Below, piece after piece: positions 45,939-53,829 of a DNA stretch of 64,000 bases (positions are counted from its first letter, which is position 1; each line of letters starts with the position of its first letter). The translations under genes were made by a program, and so were the position numbers. This stretch comes from an uncultured Dehalococcoidia bacterium. Its GTDB lineage: Bacteria > Chloroflexota > Dehalococcoidia > Lucifugimonadales > UBA3495. The stretch spans positions 1 to 64,000 of the forward strand of contig CATOSK010000006.1 in NCBI GenBank assembly GCA_951812535.1, in the 5' to 3' direction. The notes under the pieces are model-generated. The model had not been told where the DNA came from. It did no database searches and saw only the letters and a list, made by a program, of their open reading frames with translations.

Positions 45939-47539
45939 AGCCAGCTCCACCAGTTGGAACCGCCCACCGGCGCCTGCTCCGCCTTCGGCGGCGGGGGTGG
46001 GGGCGGGGGCACGTAGAGGGCCTGGTAGGGGGCGTCGGCGCCCAGGCCCAGATCCGAAACCACGAGCACGGTCTCCGTCCTGGTGCGGGTTACGTCGGCG
46101 CGCCGGTGCTCCGTGGCCCGCACGTGCTCCGGGTGGTGGACGTAGATGCGCACCGTCTTGGTGGTGGTGCTTTCCCCGCAGCGGCAGGTCACCCGCCGGG
46201 TGTACACGTCGGTGCGGGCCGGGTGGTGGACGGTCTGCAACATGGGTGGCCGGGGGACGTTCAGCGTCGCCGTCAGTTCCGCCGTGATTTCCAGCTCGTT
46301 GACCGCCCGGGCGTCTGCCACGGGCAGGGTGAAGGCGGTCTCGCCGTCGGCGACAAACGCAGCACTGGCGGAGTGGCTGCCCCACGCTACGCTGACCGTT
46401 CCCGTGATGCCGGTCACCGTGGCGTCCAGCATTGCCTGGACCGACTGGCTGAAGTGGCCGCCGTATACCGGCAGGTCCTCCTCGTGGCGGGTCCCGGCGA
46501 CGCACTCCGAGGCGATGACGCCCCTGATGCTGCCCGGCGTCCACTCCAGGGAGGTGACCTCCAGGTCGCACAGCTCCCCCTCGACCGACGGCAGCGGGTA
46601 GGGAATCTGGTGGCTCTTCAATGACGTGGCCCCGCTCCGGCCCAACGCGTCCTGCCAGGAGAAGGTGAAGGACGGGGCCGGGCCGTCCAGGGTCAGGTTG
46701 TAGCTCTTGGCCTGGCCTGCGGTAAGGCTGGTGTTGAAGCCCATCTTCAGGGTCCTGCCGGTCCTGCCGCCGAAGACCCTTCCCTTCAGGTCCAGGTCGT
46801 GGGCGGCCCGCAGGGTGACCGCGGCGGTGTTGCCGGAGACCGCCAGCCGTTCCACGAAGACGCGGCGGCCCGGCACGGGGTCCGGGGGCTCGAAGTAGAT
46901 TTCGCCCAGCCGCCAGGCGTCGCCGTAGGGGTTGTCGTCCGGGTCGTCGGCCAGGGCCGATGACGGCAGGGCAACTATGGTCAGGACCAGCAGCCCCGCC
47001 ACCGCCAGCAAGCGGCCCCATGGCTTCCTGCCTCCCTTGCGGTCTTCGGTCTGCGTTTGGGGGCGATTGGCGTCGGCGTTTTGGGAACGGCGTCCCTTGC
47101 CGAACCAGCTGTGAGGGCGGAAGGGCTGGCGGCCCTGGCGCTTCGCCGCCTTCACCGCCCGGCCCACGCTGCCCGCCGCCTTCTTCGCCAGCAGCCGCAG
47201 GGGGTCGGGCTTGGCCTCGGGCTGGGGCGGTGGCTCGCTGATTGCCAGTTCCGCCGGGGACCCGGCGTAGCGCCGGGCGCCCAGGTTGAACTTCAGCAGG
47301 TCGGCGGCCACCAGGGGCAGCCCTCGGCCGCCCACATTGCCCACGGTCATGGCGATGCCGATGATGCCCAAGACGATGGCGATGCCCAGCTTCAGCCCCG
47401 AGGGGCCGAAGGGAAAGTAGCGGTAGACGCCGTAGGCCACGGCGCAGGTCGCCACCACCGCCACGATCTGGGGGAAGGTGAACCACAGCAGGGCCTTGTC
47501 CTCGGCCTGCACGTGGGTGGGTACTTCGTGCTCTCTCAT
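45923..47539 (-). CDS. PrgI/VirB3-like protein fused to a large extracytoplasmic domain
   Basis: 538 residues. Residues 1-90 are PrgI-like: EVPTHVQAEDKALLWFTFPQ and two helices. A basic cytoplasmic linker follows (about 100-180), then a third helix (LLAVAVAGLLVLTIVALPSS-like, residues about 185-205) and some 330 residues of beta-rich sequence (for example TAAVTLRAAHDLDLKGRVFG) with CRCGESTTTK near the end, then an eight-proline run and WWSWLWPGD. PrgI alone is about 100-150 residues, so the fused ectodomain is unusual. ATG 47539 has GGAGGAGG upstream, preferred over GTG 47545. Confidence 0.65.
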   Translation of the reverse strand: MREHEVPTHVQAEDKALLWFTFPQIVAVVATCAVAYGVYRYFPFGPSGLKLGIAIVLGIIGIAMTVGNVGGRGLPLVAADLLKFNLGARRYAGSPAELAISEPPPQPEAKPDPLRLLAKKAAGSVGRAVKAAKRQGRQPFRPHSWFGKGRRSQNADANRPQTQTEDRKGGRKPWGRLLAVAGLLVLTIVALPSSALADDPDDNPYGDAWRLGEIYFEPPDPVPGRRVFVERLAVSGNTAAVTLRAAHDLDLKGRVFGGRTGRTLKMGFNTSLTAGQAKSYNLTLDGPAPSFTFSWQDALGRSGATSLKSHQIPYPLPSVEGELCDLEVTSLEWTPGSIRGVIASECVAGTRHEEDLPVYGGHFSQSVQAMLDATVTGITGTVSVAWGSHSASAAFVADGETAFTLPVADARAVNELEITAELTATLNVPRPPMLQTVHHPARTDVYTRRVTCRCGESTTTKTVRIYVHHPEHVRATEHRRADVTRTRTETVLVVSDLGLGADAPYQALYVPPPPPPPPKAEQAPVGGSNWWSWLWPGD

Positions 47540-47551
47540 GCTCACCTCCTC

Positions 47552-47839
47552 CTAACCGCCGCCGCCGCCGCTGTTGGTGGGGTCGGGCACGTCCAGTTCC
47601 ACCGGGCTGCCCACCACGGCGTTGATCACGAGTTCCACGACGCCGTAGGCCACCAATGCCAGCACGATGCCGGCCAGGGCGGTCATCATGGCGGACTTGC
47701 CCCGCTCCATCTGGTTGGGCGCGCCGGAGGCGGTCAGGTACATGTAGGCGCCGTAGATGAAGTAGCCCACGCCGACGACGCCCACCAGTCCCAGCAGGAT
47801 GCCCACCAGGTTCGATATGGTCTGTGTCAGGTCTCCCAT
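47552..47839 (-). CDS. Pilin-like two-helix membrane protein
   Basis: 95 residues from ATG 47839 (AGGAGA upstream): MGDLTQTISNLVGILLGLVG and VVGVGYFIYGAYMYLTASGA, short loop NQMERGKSAM, then TALAGIVLALVAYGVVELVI and a Gly tail. This pattern is shared with VirB2-like pilins of Gram-positive-type conjugation systems. It sits between the VirB6/TrbL and PrgI genes. A second such protein lies at 45609. The longer frame to 47923 has no RBS. Confidence 0.68.
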   Translation of the reverse strand: MGDLTQTISNLVGILLGLVGVVGVGYFIYGAYMYLTASGAPNQMERGKSAMMTALAGIVLALVAYGVVELVINAVVGSPVELDVPDPTNSGGGGG

Positions 47840-47977
47840 AGAGTCTTTCTCCTTTCGCTTTCTCGGTCTGTTGAGTTGGATTCGGTCGGATTGGTTTCTC
47901 GTTTCTACTGGCACATGGCGCACCTCCGATGGAGTTGACCGGCGCGGATTGCAGCGCGCCGGCGGTTTTCGTATTCG

Positions 47978-48937
47978 CTACGGCCCCTGGCTGCGGGGCG
48001 TGGGTCCGCTCTGGCCTGCCGGGGTTGCGTTCTGGGCCGCCGAGTTCACCGCGTTGGCGGTCGTTGTTGTCGCCGCGGCAGCCGCCGCAACTCCCGCCGG
48101 TCCCCCGGCGGCTCCCCCGGCGATCAGCCCGATGGAACGGGCGGAGCGCATCATGGAGCCGGGCAGGGACATCCCGAAGTAGAGGGTGTGGAGCCAGGCG
48201 TCGAAGGTCCCGTGCTGCCCCAGCATCGACGGCACCCGGGTGGCCAGGTACATGAAGGCGATGGCCAGTAGCAGCTTCCACACCAGGTCCTGCACCGGCT
48301 CGAACTGGCCGATGGCGGCGAACTCGCCCAGGAAGGCGAAGCCCAGGGCCACGGCGACGAGCTGCACCGCCTGCTGGAACACCGTGGTCATGAACATCCG
48401 CAGCCAGTGGCGGCCCCAGTTGGCGGTGTGGGGCAGAATCCACAGCCCCAACGCAATCGGGGCCAACGCCAGCAGGATGTCGATCAGGGCCAGGCGAAGG
48501 ATCATCTGCACCAGCAGGTAGAGCAGGATGCAGCCGAAGACCAGGTAGAGCAGGGCGATGAAGATGGCCACCCCGACCTCGCCGGTCTCCACGGCGGCCA
48601 ATAGCGCGAACAGGGGCGCCCGCAGCAGGTCTCCGGGGGTGACGCTCAGGGTGGCGGCGATGAACTGGGAAACGGCGTGGGCCACGTCGATGACCAGGGC
48701 GCACCACCACAGGGACGACGCGGCGGCCACCAGGCCCAGCACCAGGCGGGGTACCATCTCCCGCCAGCCCGATTGATGTCTTCCGAGATGCTCCTGGACG
48801 ATGAAGCTGAGGCCCATCCAGCCCAGGATCACAGTGAGGGCGGCGGTGGTGACGACCCACACCGCCCACCACGCCGCCTGCACGAAATCATGGGCATAGG
48901 TCAGGTCCGGAGGGGTTCCGGTGAGGATGTCTCCCAT
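47978..48937 (-). CDS. VirB6/TrbL-like polytopic conjugation protein
   Basis: 319 residues from ATG 48937. Six or so membrane helices: FVQAAWWAVWVVTTAALTVI, VPRLVLGLVAAASSLWWCAL, FIALLYLVFGCILLYLLVQM, and later QAVQLVAVALGFAFLGEFAA. The C-terminal tail is Ala/Gly/Thr-rich. This is the TrbL/VirB6 layout, the inner-membrane channel of a conjugation apparatus. It lies 5 bp downstream of the secreted protein and about 140 bp before the pilin-like gene on the same strand. Confidence 0.75.
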   Translation of the reverse strand: MGDILTGTPPDLTYAHDFVQAAWWAVWVVTTAALTVILGWMGLSFIVQEHLGRHQSGWREMVPRLVLGLVAAASSLWWCALVIDVAHAVSQFIAATLSVTPGDLLRAPLFALLAAVETGEVGVAIFIALLYLVFGCILLYLLVQMILRLALIDILLALAPIALGLWILPHTANWGRHWLRMFMTTVFQQAVQLVAVALGFAFLGEFAAIGQFEPVQDLVWKLLLAIAFMYLATRVPSMLGQHGTFDAWLHTLYFGMSLPGSMMRSARSIGLIAGGAAGGPAGVAAAAAATTTTANAVNSAAQNATPAGQSGPTPRSQGP

Positions 48938-48942
48938 GCTCG

Positions 48943-49656
48943 CTAACCTCCCCCGCAGTCTTCGATGTCGGTCTGGAACACGCCCTGAAACACGCCGCAC
49001 AGGGTTCCGTGGACCCCCTGGACCACCCATTTGGCGGCGGCCCGGGCCCAGCGGTCCGGGTCCAGGGCGCCCAGCACCCGGTCCCACAGTCCTTTGGGCT
49101 GGTGGACGGGTATCAGGGCGTAGAAGACGTGGCGCTCGCCGCCGCCCTGGCGGGGCACGGCCAGCATCAGCAGGAAGGGCTGTTCGGGGTGGAGTTCGGG
49201 CTGCTCGTCCAGGGCCGGGTACTCGAAGGTGTACTCCCAGCCCTCGGCCAGGCGCTTCTCGCCGCCCCGGACCTGGTAGGTGTTGGTCAGCCAGTCGCCG
49301 GTGTCCGGGTGGCGGATGGCGTAGTGGAGGACTTCAACCTGGCGGCTGAAGATGGGTCGGGCCACGAAGTCGCCCTCCTTCTTGCGCTCCACCAGTTGCC
49401 GGTCCCGGTTGACCAGGGTGACGTCGTCGGGGGGCGGGGCTTGGGCCAGGGCCAGGCCGCTGGCGGGGATGGCGACGATGGCCGATAGCAACAGCGCCGC
49501 CGTCAGGAACATGGCCCGGCGAATCAGCCGGGATCTGGGTCTGTGCGTCAAATCGTTCACCTCTCTGCGGTCTCGGCGATGGCGGTCTCGCCAACGACGC
49601 CGGAGAGTGTGGACGGGCCGCTCCCTCCGCATAACCTCCCGTAGGGGACAGCACAC
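48943..49656 (-). CDS. Secreted protein of the conjugation operon, unknown
   Basis: Up to 237 residues; a signal peptide (MFLTAALLLSAIVAIPASGL, ALAQAPPP) begins about residue 49, so the real start may be GTG near 49557 or ATG 49514 instead of 49656. The mature part (about 160 residues) is hydrophilic: LVNRDRQLVERKKEGDFVAR, LHYAIRHPDTGDWLTNTYQV, then two Cys near the end (LCGVFQ, EDCGGG). First gene of the minus-strand conjugation operon. No family recognised. Confidence 0.6.
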   Translation of the reverse strand: MCCPLREVMRRERPVHTLRRRWRDRHRRDRREVNDLTHRPRSRLIRRAMFLTAALLLSAIVAIPASGLALAQAPPPDDVTLVNRDRQLVERKKEGDFVARPIFSRQVEVLHYAIRHPDTGDWLTNTYQVRGGEKRLAEGWEYTFEYPALDEQPELHPEQPFLLMLAVPRQGGGERHVFYALIPVHQPKGLWDRVLGALDPDRWARAAAKWVVQGVHGTLCGVFQGVFQTDIEDCGGG

Positions 49657-49690
49657 GTGAACGGACTTTCAGGGCCTTACTTGGTCGGCC

Positions 49691-49720
49691 CCTCCCGTGA
49701 TGTCATTGGGGTGTACAGGG
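49691..49720 (-). promoter_or_regulatory. Shared control element upstream of the conjugation operon
   Basis: On the minus strand CCCTGTACACCCCAATGACA followed by TCACGGG. It parallels 29285-29312 (CCCTTGTACACGTCTATGAC, ATCACAGG). It stands 35 bp before the first gene of the minus-strand operon, where an operator or promoter is expected. Confidence 0.5.
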
Positions 49721-49751
49721 ATTTGCGTTCTGTGGGGAGGCGGGAAGACGG

Positions 49752-49796
49752 GTCCTGTTGAACGTGAATCGGGGCGAAAACGCCCCCTTACAGGAC
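49752..49796. other. Nested inverted repeat in the divergent intergenic region
   Basis: Outer arms GTCCTGT (49752-49758) and ACAGGAC (49790-49796) enclose a strong hairpin GGGGCG-AAAA-CGCCCC (49771-49786). It lies between the minus-strand conjugation operon and the plus-strand HTH gene at 49947. It could be a transfer-origin or replication structure, or an operator; no nick-site motif is recognised. Confidence 0.5.
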
Positions 49797-49946
49797 GTAT
49801 CCAGTCAACTCTTTTCGTAAGTCCCCGTTCCAAGGTCTGGGTGCACGCTCCGTAGCTGGAACGGGCATTTCTGTCGGGCGGGAAAACGGGGAAATCGTGC
49901 AAGGCCCCAAGGTGAAATGAGCATTTTTGTACGCGGAGGCGGGATC

Positions 49947-50789
49947 ATGGCTGAAGAGCAGCCGGGGATTGATGAGAGCAGCAGCATCGAGGACCTGCAC
50001 CATCTGAGGCTGATGGCTTTGCTGGACGAGCAGGTGCGGGAGAAGGGAGCGAGGAAGGCGGCGGCGGATCTGGGGGTGGACCACCGGACGCTGGCGTCGA
50101 GTTTGGAGTCCGGGCAGCTGTCCCGGCGGATGCGGGTGGCCCTGGACCGGGCGCTGCTGGCCGGAGAGGGATCGCCGGCCAGGGAACAGAAGGAGCGCAA
50201 CGATGAACTGGCCGGGCGTATGGACCAAGTGGAGGAGAAGGTGGACGGGCTGGGCCGGGACGTAAGCCAGGGAATGGCCGCCGTCCAGGGCGAGGTGAAG
50301 CAACTCAGGACGGAGCAGGAGCAGTCCCTGCGGCGGGTCGAGGGGCGCATTGACCGCATCGAAGGTGGCGGTAGCAGCGGGGAGGGTCCACCGGCGCCGG
50401 GCAGCCCCGGACGGCGTTCGCCGTCCCGGCCCAGGCGGGACTTTCCCGACCTGGTGACCGTAGACCCCGCCAGCGACGACGAGGCCATCTTCGGCGCAGC
50501 CTGGCCCCTGGTCCAGGAGTGGCGGAAACTCAAGAACACTCACCCCGACCGGGGCAGGGGGTTGGACTGGCTGCGGGTGGAAGAGAGGCTCCTCTCGGTG
50601 GAACTGGCCCTGCTGGAGGACCACGGCCTGACCCTGCCGCCGGAGACCTATCCGCTCAAGGGCCTGGACCGCAGCGGGCAGGTGAACTGGCGGCGCAAGG
50701 CGCTGGAGGACACCGGCAAAGCCCGGAAACGGCGGGAGTTGCTGTTCCGGTTGCGGCGGGCGCTGACGCTGGGGAAATGGCGTGGGTAG
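49947..50789 (+). CDS. HTH protein with coiled coil, unknown
   Basis: 280 residues from ATG 49947 (GGAGG upstream). N-terminal HTH (LRLMALLDEQVREKGARKAA, ADLGVDHRTLASSLESGQLS), coiled coil at about 85-145 (RNDELAGRMDQVEEKVDGLG), a Pro/Ser linker, then a C-terminal helical domain (DDEAIFGAAWPLVQEWRKLK, LLSVELALLEDHGLTLPPET). The fragment at 28855 is related. It is the first gene of the rightward operon and probably regulates or organises transfer functions. 49917 is a longer alternative start. Confidence 0.6.
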   Translation: MAEEQPGIDESSSIEDLHHLRLMALLDEQVREKGARKAAADLGVDHRTLASSLESGQLSRRMRVALDRALLAGEGSPAREQKERNDELAGRMDQVEEKVDGLGRDVSQGMAAVQGEVKQLRTEQEQSLRRVEGRIDRIEGGGSSGEGPPAPGSPGRRSPSRPRRDFPDLVTVDPASDDEAIFGAAWPLVQEWRKLKNTHPDRGRGLDWLRVEERLLSVELALLEDHGLTLPPETYPLKGLDRSGQVNWRRKALEDTGKARKRRELLFRLRRALTLGKWRG

Positions 50790-50972
50790 CTGGCCTGTGG
50801 CATGGCAACTTTTGGACACACTTTGCCGGTGGGACTTGCAGGGGCTATGCCGGCGGATGGGGAACGGGCGACAATTGTCCCGTTGTCTGGCTTTTCCAGT
50901 GTTTCCCGCCGTAGAAACCTGGGGGTCTCTCCCTCAGCCCGGGCTTTACCGAGAGGTTGGCCCACGAGGGAA

Positions 50973-51251
50973 CGCTGCCGACGCGGGGTGTTCAAGTCCC
51001 TCGCAGGCAGCGCGGGCCGGTGGACGGGGTGTTCAAGTCCCTCGTTTCCGGCCCAGTCCAACGGGTTGGAGTGTTCAAGTCCTTCTCCCGTTGGGCAGTC
51101 CGGCGGCTGGAGTGTTCAAGTCCTTCTTCCGCCGGGCACCGTTCAGCAGTCCGGGGCTGATCCCTTCGGGCTGCTGGACACCCGTCCGCAGGCCGGAGTT
51201 GATCGCTCCTGCCACTGGACGACGGGGACGGAGCGACTGATCGCGCTCCGT
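50973..51251 (+). repeat. Array of about seven hairpins with conserved loops and changing stems
   Basis: Four units share the core GGRGTGTTCAAGTCCYTC at 50985, 51026, 51068 and 51109 (41-42 bp period). Each core is bracketed by its own inverted repeat: CGCTGCC/GGCAGCG (50973, 51006), GGGCCGG/CCGGCCC (51014, 51048), CCAACGGG/CCCGTTGG (51058, 51087), CCGGCGG/CCGCCGG (51100, 51129). Three further units carry a TGATC loop: GTTCAGCAG/CTGCTGGAC (51141, 51171), GCAGG/CCTGC (51188, 51208), ACGGAGCG/CGCTCCGT (51228, 51244). Stem sequences differ but pairing is kept, which points to selection on structure. Noncoding: the period is not a multiple of three. Confidence 0.8.
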
Positions 51252-51839
51252 TCTCACCCTGGCTGAGGCGTCTCCGGGTTTCCCTCGAGGCGCCCCGGCC
51301 GGAATCCCTGCTCAAGGAAGCGCACGGTGCGTTTCACCAGGCATCTCATCCCAAGGCATCCCATCCCAAGGCGGTATCCCGATCCAACGGCGCATCATCA
51401 CCGGCAAGGAGGCTGGAACAAGAAACAGGACGGCATCCCGGAATCTCCCCACCATTCGGACTCACTGCGGGGCGGTTGCACGCTTCGCAATCTCTTCACC
51501 ATGCGGCTGGAACGCGCAGAGCGCCCCGGCCGCTTCCTCACGCCTGCGGCGCAGCTGCTGATTGACAGCCGCGAGCCGCAGGATTCCCACGCTCCGGTCG
51601 GCAATTGGCGCCGGACCGGACGCTTGACCTGGCAGCGCAGTTGGCGTCGAGCCGGGCTGCGTTGCCCCCCTTTTCCCCACCTGGCAGTTCGCCAGGATTA
51701 ACACCCTGGCCGAGCTGCGTCTTTCTCATTTCCCCAAACTGGCGTACTCCGTTGCTGTGTCAGTCCCAGGACGGAGTGCGTCCGGCGCCGGGCGTGAATT
51801 CTAATCCCCAACGTTTTTCACAACATTACGGAGGTGCGT
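51252..51839 (+). other. Gene-free stretch after the hairpin array
   Basis: About 590 bp. It contains a short direct repeat (CATCTCATCCCAAGG then CATCCCATCCCAAGG near 51343-51372) and a 124-codon open frame (51327-51701) rich in Arg/Pro with no RBS, which I do not call. The segment 51484-51530 resembles the reverse complement of 26860-26900. It is probably an untranslated leader or replication region in front of the DNA-processing operon. Confidence 0.4.
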
Positions 51840-52148
51840 ATGAGCATCAGGGACAGGCTCTTTCAACTCAAAGCCGTCGCGGTGGCGGTCGTGGATTTCA
51901 TCAAGCGGCACAAGCGGTTGACCCTGGCGTTGGGAGTGGGTCTGCTCATCGTCGCTCCGCTGCTGACGGGCAGCGGCGGCGGGTCGTTTTTCCTCAATCT
52001 CATCGGCCTGGGCATCGCCGCCCTGGTCGTGCGGCGGGTCATGCGGGCCGGCAACCGGCGGCAGGCGGCGCAGGCGCGTCAGGCCAACTGCCGGTGCCGG
52101 TGCCACAGGCAGCAGGTGAATTCGCAACAACAAGGAGGTACTCCATGA
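51840..52148 (+). CDS. Small membrane protein, unknown
   Basis: 102 residues from ATG 51840, GGAGG seven bases upstream. One or two hydrophobic helices (LTLALGVGLLIVAPLLTGSG and FFLNLIGLGIAALVVRRVM), then a Gln/Arg/Ala tail with CRCRCH. The stop overlaps the next start (ATGA). First gene of the DNA-processing operon. No family recognised. Confidence 0.6.
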   Translation: MSIRDRLFQLKAVAVAVVDFIKRHKRLTLALGVGLLIVAPLLTGSGGGSFFLNLIGLGIAALVVRRVMRAGNRRQAAQARQANCRCRCHRQQVNSQQQGGTP

Positions 52149-52615
52149 CGACGATTACCCTGGAATCCACATCTTCTGCCGGGCGATTGGAGGAATTGGT
52201 GGACCGGCTGCTGGCGGCCCTGTTCCGCGACGGGACTGAGCAGGCAACACCGGCGCTCAGCCCGGTCAAGGTGGTCCACGAGGCGCGGCGGCTGCGGCAG
52301 TCGGGCGATCTGGACGGGGCGCTGGCGGCGTTCAGCGGGGTGGACACCGCCACCGCCTCGGCTCCCCAACTGCGTTGGCTCTACGCCGAGTGGCTGGACA
52401 TCGCACGGCGCCGGTTCGCTGGCAGTGACGCCGTGCTCTACAGCCCCGCCACCGGGAAGGCGGCGGCGCTGGTTCCCGCCGGCGACGGCAACGCCACGCT
52501 GCAAGTGGCGGCAACGCTGGGGATGCGCTGGCAGGTGGGCAAGGTGGCCTCGCGGCGCAGCCTGCGGGGGTTGAAGCCCCTGCACAAAAATAACGGAGGC
52601 GAGTCATGGTCGTAG
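52145..52615 (+). CDS. Hypothetical protein of the element operon
   Basis: 156 residues, coupled to genes on both sides (4-bp overlap upstream, 10-bp overlap with the primase). Helical, TPR-like middle (VVHEARRLRQSGDLDGALAA, LRWLYAEWLDIARRRFAG), then a small beta-rich C-terminus (YSPATGKAAALVPAGDGNAT). Function unknown; its position suggests a primase partner. Confidence 0.6.
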   Translation: MTTITLESTSSAGRLEELVDRLLAALFRDGTEQATPALSPVKVVHEARRLRQSGDLDGALAAFSGVDTATASAPQLRWLYAEWLDIARRRFAGSDAVLYSPATGKAAALVPAGDGNATLQVAATLGMRWQVGKVASRRSLRGLKPLHKNNGGESWS

Positions 52616-53652
52616 CGACATCGGACATGGTGGACATTCTCGAACTCAAGGCGCGGCACCCTCTGGGCGACGCGGTGGAGGCCGCCGGGGTTGTCCTGCG
52701 GGGCAAGGGCCGGGTCAGGCAGGGCGTCTGCCCCTTTCACAACGAAGCCGAGGGAAGTTTCACCGTGTACGGCGACACCGAAAAGTTCTACTGCTTCGGC
52801 TGCGGCGCCGGCGGCGACGTGCTGGACTTCGTGGGGCGGATGGAGGGGCTGTCTCTGCCCGAAGCCATCCGACGGCTGGATGTCGGGTCGACGCGGGTGG
52901 CAACGGCGCCGGTCGCGTCCCGGAAGTCACCTTCTCCACCGCTTCCGCCGAGGGACCCGGCGCTGTTGACGGCGGCGACGCGGTTCTACGCCGGTGAGTT
53001 ACGGCGCAGCCGGGTCGCCCCGGAATACCTGGCCACCCGGGGCATTGGCATTGACGCGGCCCTGCGCATGGGGTTGGGCTACGCCACGGGTAGCGGACTG
53101 CGGGAGTACCTGCAATCCGCGGGCTTCGACACAGGGCGGCTCAGGGACTCCGGCCTGTTCCTGGAGCGAGGCGCGGAGCGGTTCTCCGGGATGATCACGG
53201 TGCCTGACCTGGCCCACGGCCTGGCACGGTGGCTCACCGGGCGGGCGGTTGACCCCGGCGCCAAGCCCCGCTTCCAGGCGGTGCCCGGCCCCAAGCCAGC
53301 GCTGGGCCTGGCGGCCCTCGGACCGTCTCCGCCCTGGGTAGTTGTCGCCGAGGGTGTCTTCGACCGGCTGACGCTGGCGGCCTGGGGCTACCCCGCCGTG
53401 GCCGCCCTGGGCACCCAGGGGATGGACAAGGTGGCGGCGACGCTCCGAGGTTGCCCCCGGGTATTCCTGGCCTTCGACAACGACCACGCGGGCAACACGG
53501 CGACGCAGAACCTAAAGGAACTGCTGGGCCGCCGCGCCGCCGTGATCAACCTGCCCGATGGAATCGCCGACGTGGGCGAGCTGGCGACCCTGGCCAACGG
53601 ACCACTCCTCTTCCACCGACTGCTGGCAAGGGCGGCGTACAACCTTCGCTAG
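52606..53652 (+). CDS. DnaG-type primase (CHC2 zinc finger plus Toprim)
   Basis: 348 residues. An N-terminal zinc finger (GVCPFHNEAEGSFTV, FYCFGCGAGGDVLDFV) with Cys-His-Cys-Cys ligands, then a catalytic core with Toprim motifs PWVVVAEGVFDRLTLAAWG and VFLAFDNDHAGNTATQNLKE. It is shorter than chromosomal DnaG (about 600) and lacks the helicase-binding C-terminus, typical of element-encoded primases. It would prime replication or the complementary strand after conjugative transfer. A terminator-like hairpin follows at 53687. Confidence 0.85.
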   Translation: MVVATSDMVDILELKARHPLGDAVEAAGVVLRGKGRVRQGVCPFHNEAEGSFTVYGDTEKFYCFGCGAGGDVLDFVGRMEGLSLPEAIRRLDVGSTRVATAPVASRKSPSPPLPPRDPALLTAATRFYAGELRRSRVAPEYLATRGIGIDAALRMGLGYATGSGLREYLQSAGFDTGRLRDSGLFLERGAERFSGMITVPDLAHGLARWLTGRAVDPGAKPRFQAVPGPKPALGLAALGPSPPWVVVAEGVFDRLTLAAWGYPAVAALGTQGMDKVAATLRGCPRVFLAFDNDHAGNTATQNLKELLGRRAAVINLPDGIADVGELATLANGPLLFHRLLARAAYNLR

Positions 53653-53686
53653 TCCAACTCGCTCAACCCCCAACTTCCCATCTATC

Positions 53687-53718
53687 GGCCCGCCTTCACC
53701 GGCGGGCCTTTCCTTTTC
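53687..53718 (+). terminator. Rho-independent terminator after the primase gene
   Basis: GGCCCGCC (53687-53694) and GGCGGGCC (53701-53708) form an 8-bp stem with a 6-nt loop, followed by TTTCCTTTTCC. Confidence 0.65.
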
Positions 53719-53829
53719 CAAAACAACCAACTGCACGACGGGGCCAGTCCCCGCTGACGGCTTTGCGTCGCAGCGAAAGCCGCCTCAACCAACGGCACAC
53801 CCAACATCACAACGCAAAGGAGCAACGGA

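Noticed and set aside
45609-48872. A single protein of more than 1,000 residues on the minus strand
   Set aside because: Most of it is a high-GC shadow of the PrgI, pilin and VirB6-like genes in another frame; only its last 109 residues (45609-45938) look like a real protein.
50985-51127. CRISPR array
   Set aside because: Repeats of 18-19 bp at a 41-42 bp period are too short, the intervening pieces pair with each other around every repeat, and no cas genes are present; the Cas4-like nuclease belongs to a recombination operon.
50985-51127. tRNA T-arms (GTTCAAGTCC)
   Set aside because: The flanking bases do not form the T stem and there are no D or anticodon arms.
51327-51701. 124-residue ORF after the hairpin array
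   Set aside because: Arg/Pro-rich composition typical of noncoding GC-rich DNA, no RBS, overlaps repeats.
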